DNA of 64,000 bases from Acidovorax delafieldii (GTDB taxonomy: Bacteria; Pseudomonadota; Gammaproteobacteria; Burkholderiales; Burkholderiaceae_C), in NCBI GenBank assembly GCA_002377855.1, contig DFQQ01000002.1:40163-104162 (forward strand), written 5' to 3'. Below are positions 34,224 through 41,138 of the stretch, piece by piece (the stretch's first letter is position 1; the number at the start of each line of letters is the position of its first letter). Both the position numbers and the translations under genes were made by a program. Below the pieces are notes generated by a model. The model saw only the letters and a list, made by a program, of their open reading frames with translations. It searched no databases and had not been told where the DNA came from.

Positions 34224-34847
34224 GGGCTCGTTTTGGATGCAGGTGCAGACAGCCGCGCATCATGCCCGATGAAACGGCTACCAGCTGCAGGCAGGCTGCC
34301 ATCGTGCGTGGATTGAGTCCACACAGGGTGACTCAGCTGCTGTAGGGATCGGTAGGGGCGACGTGGGCGGACGTTGAGCTGCACGTGCAATTCAACAGTC
34401 GCAGGTGCCTTGCGGCTTCCGTTGGGGAGATAGCTATGTCAGATCTGTCAGACGGGGTGCAGGCAGCCAGTGGTGGCGCTGCCGAGAGCCGTCGACGCCC
34501 GGTCTCTCGGCCCCAAACAACGGGAAGAGACTTGTGTCTTCGGGCAGAAATCTGCTGCGGGTATGGTTCTTACCTGCTTGAAGTTTTTGGTTTTCCATTT
34601 TTACATTGTGGAAAGCAATTTTTGCATAGTGGAATAGTGGCGATTGGAAAAACATCTGAAAATTTCTTATTATGATAATTCGATCTTGCATTGAGGAATG
34701 ATATCGCTAACTATTTGATTTTAAACATAAAAATTTATATCTTGTATAAGACATAAGAGCTTGCTCAAGTCTTATACAAGACTTAAAGTTGTGTCCAAGG
34801 GCAGCCCAAGCAGCCCGGCGTTTTCAACCTACCTCTGGAGTGATCTC
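34224..34847. other. 624-bp divergent control region between the DMT transporter and aceA
   Basis: There is no convincing gene here; a 96-codon frame at 34385 lacks family features. The aceA-proximal half (about 34560-34760) is markedly AT-rich. It contains the dyad TTTCCA (34592-34597) / TGGAAA (34609-34614), followed by GCATAGTGGAATAGTGG, and, nearer aceA, the tandem CTTGTATAAG / CTTATACAAG operators listed separately. Confidence 0.6.
34740..34781. promoter_or_regulatory. paired palindromic operators upstream of aceA
   Basis: TCTTGTATAAGAC (34740-34752) and GTCTTATACAAGA (34769-34781) are perfect reverse complements. Each half is itself a near-palindrome (CTTGTATAAG, CTTATACAAG), with centres 29 bp apart, close to three helical turns. 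This arrangement suits two dimers of a regulator, possibly of the GntR type, controlling the glyoxylate shunt. The regulator is not in the window. Confidence 0.65.
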
Positions 34848-36179
34848 ATGCCCCAATCCCTCAATGAACAACTGAGCCGCGAACAGCAAATTGCCGCCCT
34901 GGAAAAAGACTGGGCGCAGAACCCCCGCTGGAAGGGCGTCAAGCGTGGCTACTCTGCTGCTGACGTGGTGCGCCTGCGCGGTTCGCTCCCTATCGAGCAC
35001 ACTCTGGCCAAGCGCGGCGCTGAAAAGCTGTGGGACAAGATCAATGGCGGAGCCAAGAAGGGCTACGTCAACGCATTCGGCGCCATCTCTGCTGGCCAAG
35101 CCATGCAGCAGGCCAAAGCAGGTCTCGAGGCTGTTTACCTGTCGGGCTGGCAAGTGGCAGCTGACGGCAACACCAGCGAAACCATGTATCCCGACCAGTC
35201 GCTGTACGCCTATGACTCGGTGCCCACCATGGTCCGCCGCATCAACAACACCTTCAAGCGCGCCGACGAAATCCAGTGGGGCCGTGGCGTGAATCCTGGC
35301 GACAAGGAATTCATCGACTACTTCCTGCCCATCGTGGCCGACGCGGAAGCAGGTTTCGGCGGCGTGCTCAACGCGTTCGAGCTGATGAAGAACATGATTG
35401 CCGCAGGCGCAGCTGGTGTGCACTTTGAGGACCAACTGGCTGCGGTGAAGAAGTGCGGCCACATGGGTGGCAAGGTGCTGGTGCCTACGCAAGAAGCCTG
35501 CGAAAAGCTGATCGCCGCGCGTTTCGCTGCTGACGTGATGGGCGTGTCCACCATCGTGCTGGCCCGTACCGATGCAGAAGCCGCCAACCTCATTACTTCC
35601 GACCACGACGCCAACGACAAGCCTTTCCTGACCGGTGAGCGCACGCAAGAGGGCTTCTACCGCGTCAAGAATGGCCTGGAGCAAGCCATCAGCCGTGGCG
35701 TCGCCTACGCTCCCTACGCCGACCTGGTGTGGTGTGAAACCGGCGTCCCGGACATCGGTTTTGCCCGCGAGTTCGCGCAGGCTGTGCACGCTGCAAGCCC
35801 TGGCAAGCTGCTGTCGTACAACTGCTCACCATCGTTTAACTGGAAGAAGAACCTCAACGATTCACAGATCGCTTCGTTCCAGGAAGAGCTGTCCGCGCTC
35901 GGCTACAAGTACCAGTTCATCACGCTGGCTGGTATCCACATCAACTGGTACAACACCTTCCAGTTCGCACATGCATACGCCAACGGCGAAGGCATGAAGC
36001 ACTACGTGAACATGGTGCAAGAGCCTGAATTCGCAGCACGTGAAAAGGGCTACACCTTTGTGTCTCACCAGCAGGAAGTGGGCGCAGGCTACTTCGACGA
36101 CGTGACCACCGTGATCCAGGGCGGTTCGTCCTCCGTGAAGGCCCTGACGGGTTCGACCGAAGAAGAGCAGTTCCACTGA
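34848..36179 (+). CDS. aceA: isocitrate lyase
   Basis: Cleaves isocitrate to glyoxylate and succinate, first step of the glyoxylate shunt. The 443-aa protein has the family's size and the catalytic signature KKCGHMGGKVLVPTQE, preceded by HFEDQLAAVKKCGH. It also contains SGWQVAADGNTSETMYPDQSLY and ADAEAGFGGVLNAFELM. Start is the ATG at 34848 (MPQSLNEQLSREQQI) with GGAG upstream; a frame opening at 34761 lies in the leader. A terminator follows at 36204. Confidence 0.97.
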   Translation: MPQSLNEQLSREQQIAALEKDWAQNPRWKGVKRGYSAADVVRLRGSLPIEHTLAKRGAEKLWDKINGGAKKGYVNAFGAISAGQAMQQAKAGLEAVYLSGWQVAADGNTSETMYPDQSLYAYDSVPTMVRRINNTFKRADEIQWGRGVNPGDKEFIDYFLPIVADAEAGFGGVLNAFELMKNMIAAGAAGVHFEDQLAAVKKCGHMGGKVLVPTQEACEKLIAARFAADVMGVSTIVLARTDAEAANLITSDHDANDKPFLTGERTQEGFYRVKNGLEQAISRGVAYAPYADLVWCETGVPDIGFAREFAQAVHAASPGKLLSYNCSPSFNWKKNLNDSQIASFQEELSALGYKYQFITLAGIHINWYNTFQFAHAYANGEGMKHYVNMVQEPEFAAREKGYTFVSHQQEVGAGYFDDVTTVIQGGSSSVKALTGSTEEEQFH

Positions 36180-36203
36180 TCAGCGCGGTAAGTGGCGGCT
36201 CAG

Positions 36204-36227
36204 AGCCCGGGCTTGCCCGGGCTTTTT
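36204..36227 (+). terminator. terminator after aceA
   Basis: AGCCCGGGC / GCCCGGGCT 9-bp stem, 2-nt loop, then TTTTT. Confidence 0.85.
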
Positions 36228-36301
36228 GCTGCCTGCTTGCGCAGGGATGGTTAAAATGTGGGGGAACTTCTACCCACAAGAGCGAGAAAGGCATCTTGGT
36301 T

Positions 36302-36343
36302 ATGACACCGCGAACTACGACGGAGACCCTCACCGGCCACTAG
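36302..36343 (+). CDS. threonine-rich thrS leader peptide (13 aa)
   Basis: ATG ACA CCG CGA ACT ACG, then ACG GAG ACC CTC ACC, then GGC CAC TAG encodes MTPRTTTETLTGH: six threonines in thirteen residues, including three in a row. An AAAGG ribosome-binding site lies 10 nt upstream and TAAAAT at 36252-36257 is a plausible -10. The stop codon falls inside the first hairpin of an attenuator that ends in a terminator just before thrS. Composition and position together make this a regulatory leader peptide sensing charged tRNA-Thr. Confidence 0.85.
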   Translation: MTPRTTTETLTGH

Positions 36344-36413
36344 TGGCTGGCCGTTCGCGCCTGCACGAGATGCACTCTCCCCTCAAAAAGCGCGGCCGGT
36401 TCCGCGCTTTTTT
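36333..36413 (+). promoter_or_regulatory. transcription attenuator of thrS (competing hairpins and intrinsic terminator)
   Basis: Segment 1 (CCGGCCAC, 36333-36340, the end of the leader ORF) pairs with segment 2 (GTGGCTGG, 36343-36350). Segment 2 extended through CCGTTCGCGC (to 36360) can instead pair with GCGCGGCC of segment 3 (36390-36397). Segments 3 and 4 form the terminator AAAAAGCGCGG / CCGCGCTTTTT (36385-36412) followed by Ts. A ribosome stalled on the Thr codons would cover segment 1, free segment 2 to pair with 3 and prevent termination. This is inferred from complementarity only. Confidence 0.8.
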
Positions 36414-36470
36414 GTTTTGGATTTTCCAGCGGATGCCTGCTTGTGCTACCGCCCCTTTTACGGACATTTC

Positions 36471-38390
36471 ATGATTCACATTACGCTTCCTGATGGCTCG
36501 CAGCGCGAGTTTGCTGGCCCGGTCACTGTGGCCGAAGTCGCCGCGTCGATTGGCGCAGGTCTGGCCAAGGCCGCACTCGCCGGCAAGATTGGTGACAAGG
36601 TGGTTGACACCAGTTACCAGATCACGGCAGACAGCCCGCTGTCCATCATCACAGCCAAGGATGCGGATGGCTTGGAAGTCATTCGCCACTCCACAGCCCA
36701 CTTGCTGGCGTATGCAGTCAAGCAGCTTTTTCCTGATGCGCAAGTCACCATCGGACCGGTGATCGAAAACGGGTTTTATTACGACTTCGCGTACAAGCGC
36801 CCGTTCACGCCGGAAGACTTGGTTGCCATCGAAAAGAAGATGGCAGAGCTGGCGGCGAAGGATGAGCCGGTGGCGCGCCGGGTGCTGCCGCGCGACGAAG
36901 CGGTGGCGTATTTCAAAGAACTCGGTGAACACTACAAGGCCGAAATCATTGCCAGCATCCCCAGCAACGAAGACGTTAGCCTGTATCGGGAAGGCGATTT
37001 TGAAGATCTGTGCCGCGGTCCCCATGTGCCCAGCACAGGCAAACTGAAGTTCTTCAAGCTCATGAAGGTGGCTGGCGCCTATTGGCGCGGTGACCACCGC
37101 AACGAAATGCTGCAACGCGTGTACGGGACTGCCTGGGCATCCAAGGACGATTTACAGCAGTACCTCACCATGCTGGAAGAGGCCGAGAAGCGCGACCACC
37201 GCAAACTCGGGCGTGAGTTGGATCTGTTTCACATCGACGAGCACTCGCCTGGCACGGTGTTTTGGCACCCCAAGGGCTGGACGGTGTGGCAAGAGGTGGA
37301 GCAGTACATGCGCCGCGTGTACCGCGACAACGGCTATCAAGAAGTCAAAGGCCCGCAAATCCTGGACCAGAGCCTGTGGGAAAAAACCGGGCACTGGGAC
37401 AAGTACCGTGAAAACATGTTCGTGACCGAGTCGGAGAAGCGCGACTATGCGCTCAAGCCGATGAACTGCCCAGGGCACATCATCATCTTCAAGCAGGGCA
37501 TCAAGAGCTACCGTGATCTGCCGCTGCGGTTCGGCGAGTTCGGGCAGTGCCACCGCAATGAGCCAACGGGCGGCTTGCACGGCATCATGCGCGTGCGTGC
37601 GTTCACTCAGGATGATGGCCACATTTTCTGTACGGAGGACCAGATCCAGGCGGAAGTGGTGGCATTCACCACGCTGCTGCAAAAGGTCTACAAGGACTTT
37701 GGTTTCTCAGACATCATCTACAAGCTGTCTACCCGGCCTGAAAAACGCATCGGCTCGGAAGAGAGTTGGGACCGTGCGGAGAAGGCTCTGGCAGACGGGC
37801 TGCGCGCGTCGGGTTGCGACTTTGAATACCTGCCCGGCGAGGGCGCGTTCTATGGTCCCAAGATCGAGTACACGCTCAAGGACGCCCTGGGGCGCCCGTG
37901 GCAATGCGGCACGATCCAGGTCGACCCCAACCTGCCTGAGCGCTTGGATGCAGAGTTTGTGGGCGAAGACGGTGCGCGCCACCGCCCCATCATGCTGCAC
38001 CGTGCCATCGTGGGCAGCCTGGAACGGTTCATCGGAATTCTGATCGAGCAGCACGCGGGCGCGCTGCCCACTTGGCTGGCGCCGGTGCAGGTTTCTGTGC
38101 TCAACATTACCGATGCCCAAGGCGATTACTGTCGTGAAATTGCCGCAAAACTGCAAAAAGCGCTGCCCAATCAAGGCCTTAGGGTTGCCCTGGACCTGCG
38201 CAACGAGAAGATTACGTATAAAATACGCGAGCATTCGTTGCAAAAGCTGCCTTACATCCTTGTCGCTGGTGACAAAGAAAAGGCGGCAGGAGCCGTCGCA
38301 GTGCGCGCCCGAGGCAATCGAGACCTCGGTGTGATGTCTGTGGATGCGTTCATTGAACTCATCGCCAAAGACATTGCTGACAAAGCCTGA
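36471..38390 (+). CDS. thrS: threonyl-tRNA synthetase
   Basis: Class II synthetase charging tRNA-Thr. The 639-aa protein contains the N-terminal TGS domain (MIHITLPDGSQREFAGPVTVAEVAASIG) and the editing/SAD domain with HSTAHLLAYAVKQLFPDA and the DFEDLCRGPHVPSTG motif. The catalytic core carries MNCPGHIIIFKQGIKSYRDLPLR, FGQCHRNEPTGGLHGIMRVRAFTQDD and GRPWQCGTIQVDPNLPERLDAEFVGEDG. An anticodon-binding domain completes it. Start ATG at 36471; an in-frame ATG at 36417 lies right behind the attenuator and lacks homology. First gene of thrS-infC-rpmI-rplT-pheS-pheT-ihfA. Confidence 0.97.
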   Translation: MIHITLPDGSQREFAGPVTVAEVAASIGAGLAKAALAGKIGDKVVDTSYQITADSPLSIITAKDADGLEVIRHSTAHLLAYAVKQLFPDAQVTIGPVIENGFYYDFAYKRPFTPEDLVAIEKKMAELAAKDEPVARRVLPRDEAVAYFKELGEHYKAEIIASIPSNEDVSLYREGDFEDLCRGPHVPSTGKLKFFKLMKVAGAYWRGDHRNEMLQRVYGTAWASKDDLQQYLTMLEEAEKRDHRKLGRELDLFHIDEHSPGTVFWHPKGWTVWQEVEQYMRRVYRDNGYQEVKGPQILDQSLWEKTGHWDKYRENMFVTESEKRDYALKPMNCPGHIIIFKQGIKSYRDLPLRFGEFGQCHRNEPTGGLHGIMRVRAFTQDDGHIFCTEDQIQAEVVAFTTLLQKVYKDFGFSDIIYKLSTRPEKRIGSEESWDRAEKALADGLRASGCDFEYLPGEGAFYGPKIEYTLKDALGRPWQCGTIQVDPNLPERLDAEFVGEDGARHRPIMLHRAIVGSLERFIGILIEQHAGALPTWLAPVQVSVLNITDAQGDYCREIAAKLQKALPNQGLRVALDLRNEKITYKIREHSLQKLPYILVAGDKEKAAGAVAVRARGNRDLGVMSVDAFIELIAKDIADKA

Positions 38391-38474
38391 TTTTGGTAAA
38401 TCTAGCTCTGGGGCACGCCAGTTGCGCGGGTGTAGCTACAATTTTCGTAGCATTTTGATTCAAGGAAGATAGCC

Positions 38475-39074
38475 ATCGCTACTGAATTTCGTGATCGCCG
38501 CCATCGTGAAGAGCGCAAACATCGCCTGAACCGCGAAATCATGGCCCCAGAAGTCCGTCTCTCTGGGCCTGATAACGAGCCTTTGGGTGTCGTGAGTTTG
38601 ATGGAAGCCTTGCGCATGGCGGGCGAGCTGGATGTGGATCTGGTGGAGATTGCCGCTACGGCCAATCCCCCGGTGTGCCGCCTGATGGACTACGGAAAGT
38701 TCAAGTACCAGGAGCAAAAACGTGCTGCAGAGGCCAAGGCCAAGCAGACGGTCATCGAGATCAAGGAAGTCAAGTTCCGTCCCGGTACGGATGATGGTGA
38801 CTACAACATCAAGATGCGCAACATCCGCCGGTTTTTGGCGGACGGCGACAAGTGCAAGATCACACTGCGTTTCCGTGGGCGTGAAATTACCCACCAAGAG
38901 TTGGGGCTGGCACTGTTGAACCGGATTCGTGATGAGTTGGCTGATTCGATCATCATTGAGCAGTTTCCAAAGCTGGAAGGCCGCCAGATGATCATGATGA
39001 TTGCTCCGGGCAAGAAGAAGCCTGCGGCCGCCAAGCCTGTGGCCGAAAATGCGTCGGGCAGTACTTCCGCGTGA
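38475..39074 (+). CDS. infC: translation initiation factor IF-3, non-canonical ATC start
   Basis: IF-3 keeps ribosomal subunits apart and proofreads start codons. The conserved N-terminus (TEFRDRRHREERKHRLNREI) continues 22 codons upstream of the first ATG (38541) and ends at an ATC (38475), with AAGGAAGA spaced properly before it. infC of many bacteria uses AUU or AUC, which lets IF-3 repress its own synthesis. From ATC the protein is 199 aa, full length: it contains MAPEVRLSGPDNEPLGVVSL, YGKFKYQEQKRAAEAKAKQ, and DYNIKMRNIRRFLADGDKCK, then ITLRFRGREI. Confidence 0.93.
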   Translation: MATEFRDRRHREERKHRLNREIMAPEVRLSGPDNEPLGVVSLMEALRMAGELDVDLVEIAATANPPVCRLMDYGKFKYQEQKRAAEAKAKQTVIEIKEVKFRPGTDDGDYNIKMRNIRRFLADGDKCKITLRFRGREITHQELGLALLNRIRDELADSIIIEQFPKLEGRQMIMMIAPGKKKPAAAKPVAENASGSTSA

Positions 39075-39273
39075 AGCGGTAGCCCGAACAGGGGTTGGTG
39101 ATTTGGATTGATTTGTCGGTTTGCCTTTTTCACAAAAGGTGTACCGTTCAAAGGCAGCGCTTGCGCTGCCAAGCCCCCGGGAGTCGCATCCCGGGTAAAA
39201 GTGGCTCGGGGCCAACAAGTTTGCAGATCGGTTTGCAAACGCCTCACGAGCACAATGGAAAAGGAGCATTCAC
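39075..39273 (+). promoter_or_regulatory. structured leader upstream of rpmI
   Basis: The 199-nt gap between infC and rpmI contains two strong hairpins: GGCAGCGC TT GCGCTGCC (39153-39170) and CCCGGG ... CCCGGG (39176-39195). L20 is known to repress rpmI-rplT through leader RNA structure in other bacteria, so this may be an L20-binding leader. No sequence match to a known L20 leader can be claimed. Confidence 0.4.
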
Positions 39274-39477
39274 ATGCCCAAAATGAAGACCAAGAGCAGC
39301 GCGAAAAAACGTTTCCGCGTTCGTCCCGGTGGCACCGTCAAGCGCGGTCAAGCCTTCAAGCGTCACATCTTGACCAAGAAGACCACCAAGAACAAGCGCC
39401 ATCTGCGTGGTGCGGTTGCTGTGCACGAGACCAATATGGGCTCGATTTCACAGATGCTGCCCGGCATGGGCGTTTAA
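39274..39477 (+). CDS. rpmI: 50S ribosomal protein L35
   Basis: A 67-aa, strongly basic protein: MPKMKTKSSAKKRFRVRPGG, TVKRGQAFKRHILTKKTTKN, then KRHLRGAVAVHETN. Diagnostic for L35 in sequence and size. GGAG precedes the ATG. It lies 26 bp upstream of rplT. Confidence 0.97.
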   Translation: MPKMKTKSSAKKRFRVRPGGTVKRGQAFKRHILTKKTTKNKRHLRGAVAVHETNMGSISQMLPGMGV

Positions 39478-39503
39478 TTTACTGACGAACAAGGAGTACA
39501 TAC

Positions 39504-39863
39504 ATGCCTCGCGTCAAACGTGGTGTAACGGCCCGTGCCCGTCACAAGAAAGTTCTCGCCCTTGCCAAGGGTTTCCGTGGTCGCCGCGGTAACGTCTTCC
39601 GTATCGCCAAACAGGCGGTAATGAAGGCTGGGCAATATGCCTACCGTGACCGCCGCACCAAGAAGCGTGTGTTCCGCCAGTTGTGGATCGCCCGTATCAA
39701 CGCCGCTGCCCGTGAACTGGGCATGACTTACAGCCAGTTCGCCAACGGCCTGAAGAAGGCATCCATCGAGATCGACCGCAAGATGCTGGCCGACCTCGCC
39801 GTGCACGACAAGGCTGCTTTCGGCAGCATCGTGAACCAAGTCAAGGCCAAGCTGGCTGCTTGA
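39504..39863 (+). CDS. rplT: 50S ribosomal protein L20
   Basis: A 119-aa basic protein with the L20 signature MPRVKRGVTARARHKKVLAL, AKGFRGRRGNVFRIAKQAVM, and RDRRTKKRVFRQLWIARINA. Required early in 50S assembly and usually the autoregulator of its operon. AAGGAG lies before the ATG. Confidence 0.97.
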   Translation: MPRVKRGVTARARHKKVLALAKGFRGRRGNVFRIAKQAVMKAGQYAYRDRRTKKRVFRQLWIARINAAARELGMTYSQFANGLKKASIEIDRKMLADLAVHDKAAFGSIVNQVKAKLAA

Positions 39864-39876
39864 GATCACGATAAGG

Positions 39877-39931
39877 GGCTATCGTTTTGATAGCTTCTTG
39901 CGCAATAACAGCAAGGGCTAGAGCTTGAAAA
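39877..39931 (+). repeat. dispersed palindromic element, copy g (between rplT and pheS)
   Basis: CTATCGTTTTGATAGCTTCT, TGCGCAATAACAGCAAGGGC, TAGAGCTTGAAAAGG: TTTTGATAGCTTCTTGCGC as left arm and GCAAGGGCTAGAG as right arm, a variant with CTTGCGC in place of CAGCGCTT. Its right arm is reused as the 5' strand of the following terminator-like hairpin. Confidence 0.6.
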
Positions 39932-39945
39932 GGCACTAGCCCTTG
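39912..39945 (+). terminator. terminator-like hairpin between rplT and pheS
   Basis: Perfect 10-bp stem CAAGGGCTAG / CTAGCCCTTG with a 14-nt loop, followed by TTTATTTTC. It lies 20 bp before pheS and may attenuate read-through from the ribosomal genes. No leader peptide is visible. Confidence 0.65.
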
Positions 39946-39964
39946 TTTATTTTCAAGAGTCGAT

Positions 39965-41017
39965 ATGAACGAGTTGGATTCTCTGGTCGAAAGCGCAACG
40001 CAGTTGTTTGCGCAGAGCGCTACCCCTGCTGAACTGGAAAACGCCAAGGCACAGTTTTTGGGCAAGTCTGGCCGAATGACGGAGCTCATGAAGGGGATGG
40101 CGCAGCTGTCCGTCGAAGAGAAGAAGTCTCGTGGCGCAGCCATCAACCTGACCAAGCAGGCGATTGAGGCGGCGTTGACTGCCCGCCGGCAAGCGCTGGC
40201 CGATGCCGAGCTGCAAGCCCAACTCAAGGCCGAGGCTTTGGACGTGAGCCTGCCGGGCCGCCAACGCGGGCAGGGCGGTTTGCACCCCGTGTCGCTCACA
40301 CTCGAGCGGATCGAGGGCATTTTTGGCTCCATGGGTTTCGATGTGGCGCAGGGCCCTGAGATCGAGACCGATTGGTTCAACTTCACGGCCCTGAACACGC
40401 CGGAAGACCATCCCGCGCGTTCCATGCACGACACGTTCTACGTGGAAGGCGGAACTGCCACCGCCCCCAATCTGCTGCGCACGCACACCAGCCCGATGCA
40501 GATTCGCCATGCGGTGCAGCACGTGAAAAAGCACCGCGCGCTGCTCGACGCGGGTCAGGCCATGCCCGAGATTCGAGTGATCGCCCCGGGGCGAACCTAC
40601 CGCGTGGACAGCGATGCCACGCACTCGCCCATGTTCCACCAGTGTGAAGGTTTGTGGATTGGCGAGAACGTGAGCTTCAAGGACCTGAAGGTCATCTTCA
40701 CCGACTTCTGCCGCACTTTCTTCGAAAGCGACGATCTGGTGCTCCGGTTCCGCCCCAGTTTCTTCCCGTTCACAGAGCCCAGTGCTGAAATCGACATCCA
40801 GTTCCAGACCGGCCCCTTGGCTGGCCGCTGGCTGGAAGTGGCGGGTTCGGGCCAAGTGCACCCCAACGTGGTGCGCAACATGGGTCTTGACCCCGAGAAG
40901 TACATCGGCTTCGCTTTCGGCATGGGGCCAGACCGCCTGACCATGCTGCGCTACGGCGTCAACGACCTGCGCCTGTTCTTCGACGGCGACATCCGTTTCC
41001 TGTCGCAGTTCCAATAA
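39965..41017 (+). CDS. pheS: phenylalanyl-tRNA synthetase alpha subunit
   Basis: Catalytic subunit of the alpha2beta2 class II PheRS. The 350-aa protein starts with the coiled-coil arm (MNELDSLVESATQLFAQSAT) and has LPGRQRGQGGLHPVSLTLERIEGIFGSMGF, RTHTSPMQIRHAVQ, FHQCEGLWIGENVSFKDLK, FRPSFFPFTEPSAEIDI and the C-terminal GFAFGMGPDRLTMLRYGVNDLR. Normal length. Cotranscribed with pheT 121 bp downstream. Confidence 0.97.
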   Translation: MNELDSLVESATQLFAQSATPAELENAKAQFLGKSGRMTELMKGMAQLSVEEKKSRGAAINLTKQAIEAALTARRQALADAELQAQLKAEALDVSLPGRQRGQGGLHPVSLTLERIEGIFGSMGFDVAQGPEIETDWFNFTALNTPEDHPARSMHDTFYVEGGTATAPNLLRTHTSPMQIRHAVQHVKKHRALLDAGQAMPEIRVIAPGRTYRVDSDATHSPMFHQCEGLWIGENVSFKDLKVIFTDFCRTFFESDDLVLRFRPSFFPFTEPSAEIDIQFQTGPLAGRWLEVAGSGQVHPNVVRNMGLDPEKYIGFAFGMGPDRLTMLRYGVNDLRLFFDGDIRFLSQFQ

Positions 41018-41078
41018 CGCAAAAAAGTGAGCTGATTGCGCTTGTATTCATTGGGCTGCAGCGTCATTTGCTGCTGAA

Positions 41079-41113
41079 GCCCTTGAGCAGAAAGCGCCAG
41101 CTGCTACTTTTTT
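41079..41113 (-). repeat. degenerate palindromic element, copy h (between pheS and pheT)
   Basis: CCCTTGAGCAGAAAGCGCCA followed by GCTGCTACTTTTTTAA; related to the reverse form (AAGCGCYRGCAGCTA) but the upstream arm is poorly kept. It also forms an AGCAG / CTGCT hairpin before a T-run. Confidence 0.4.
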
Positions 41114-41138
41114 AAGAGCAACGCCAAAGAATCCCACT

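Noticed and set aside
34385..34675. 96-codon frame upstream of aceA
   Set aside because: Spans the control region, no homology, mixed composition; its end is in the AT-rich promoter.
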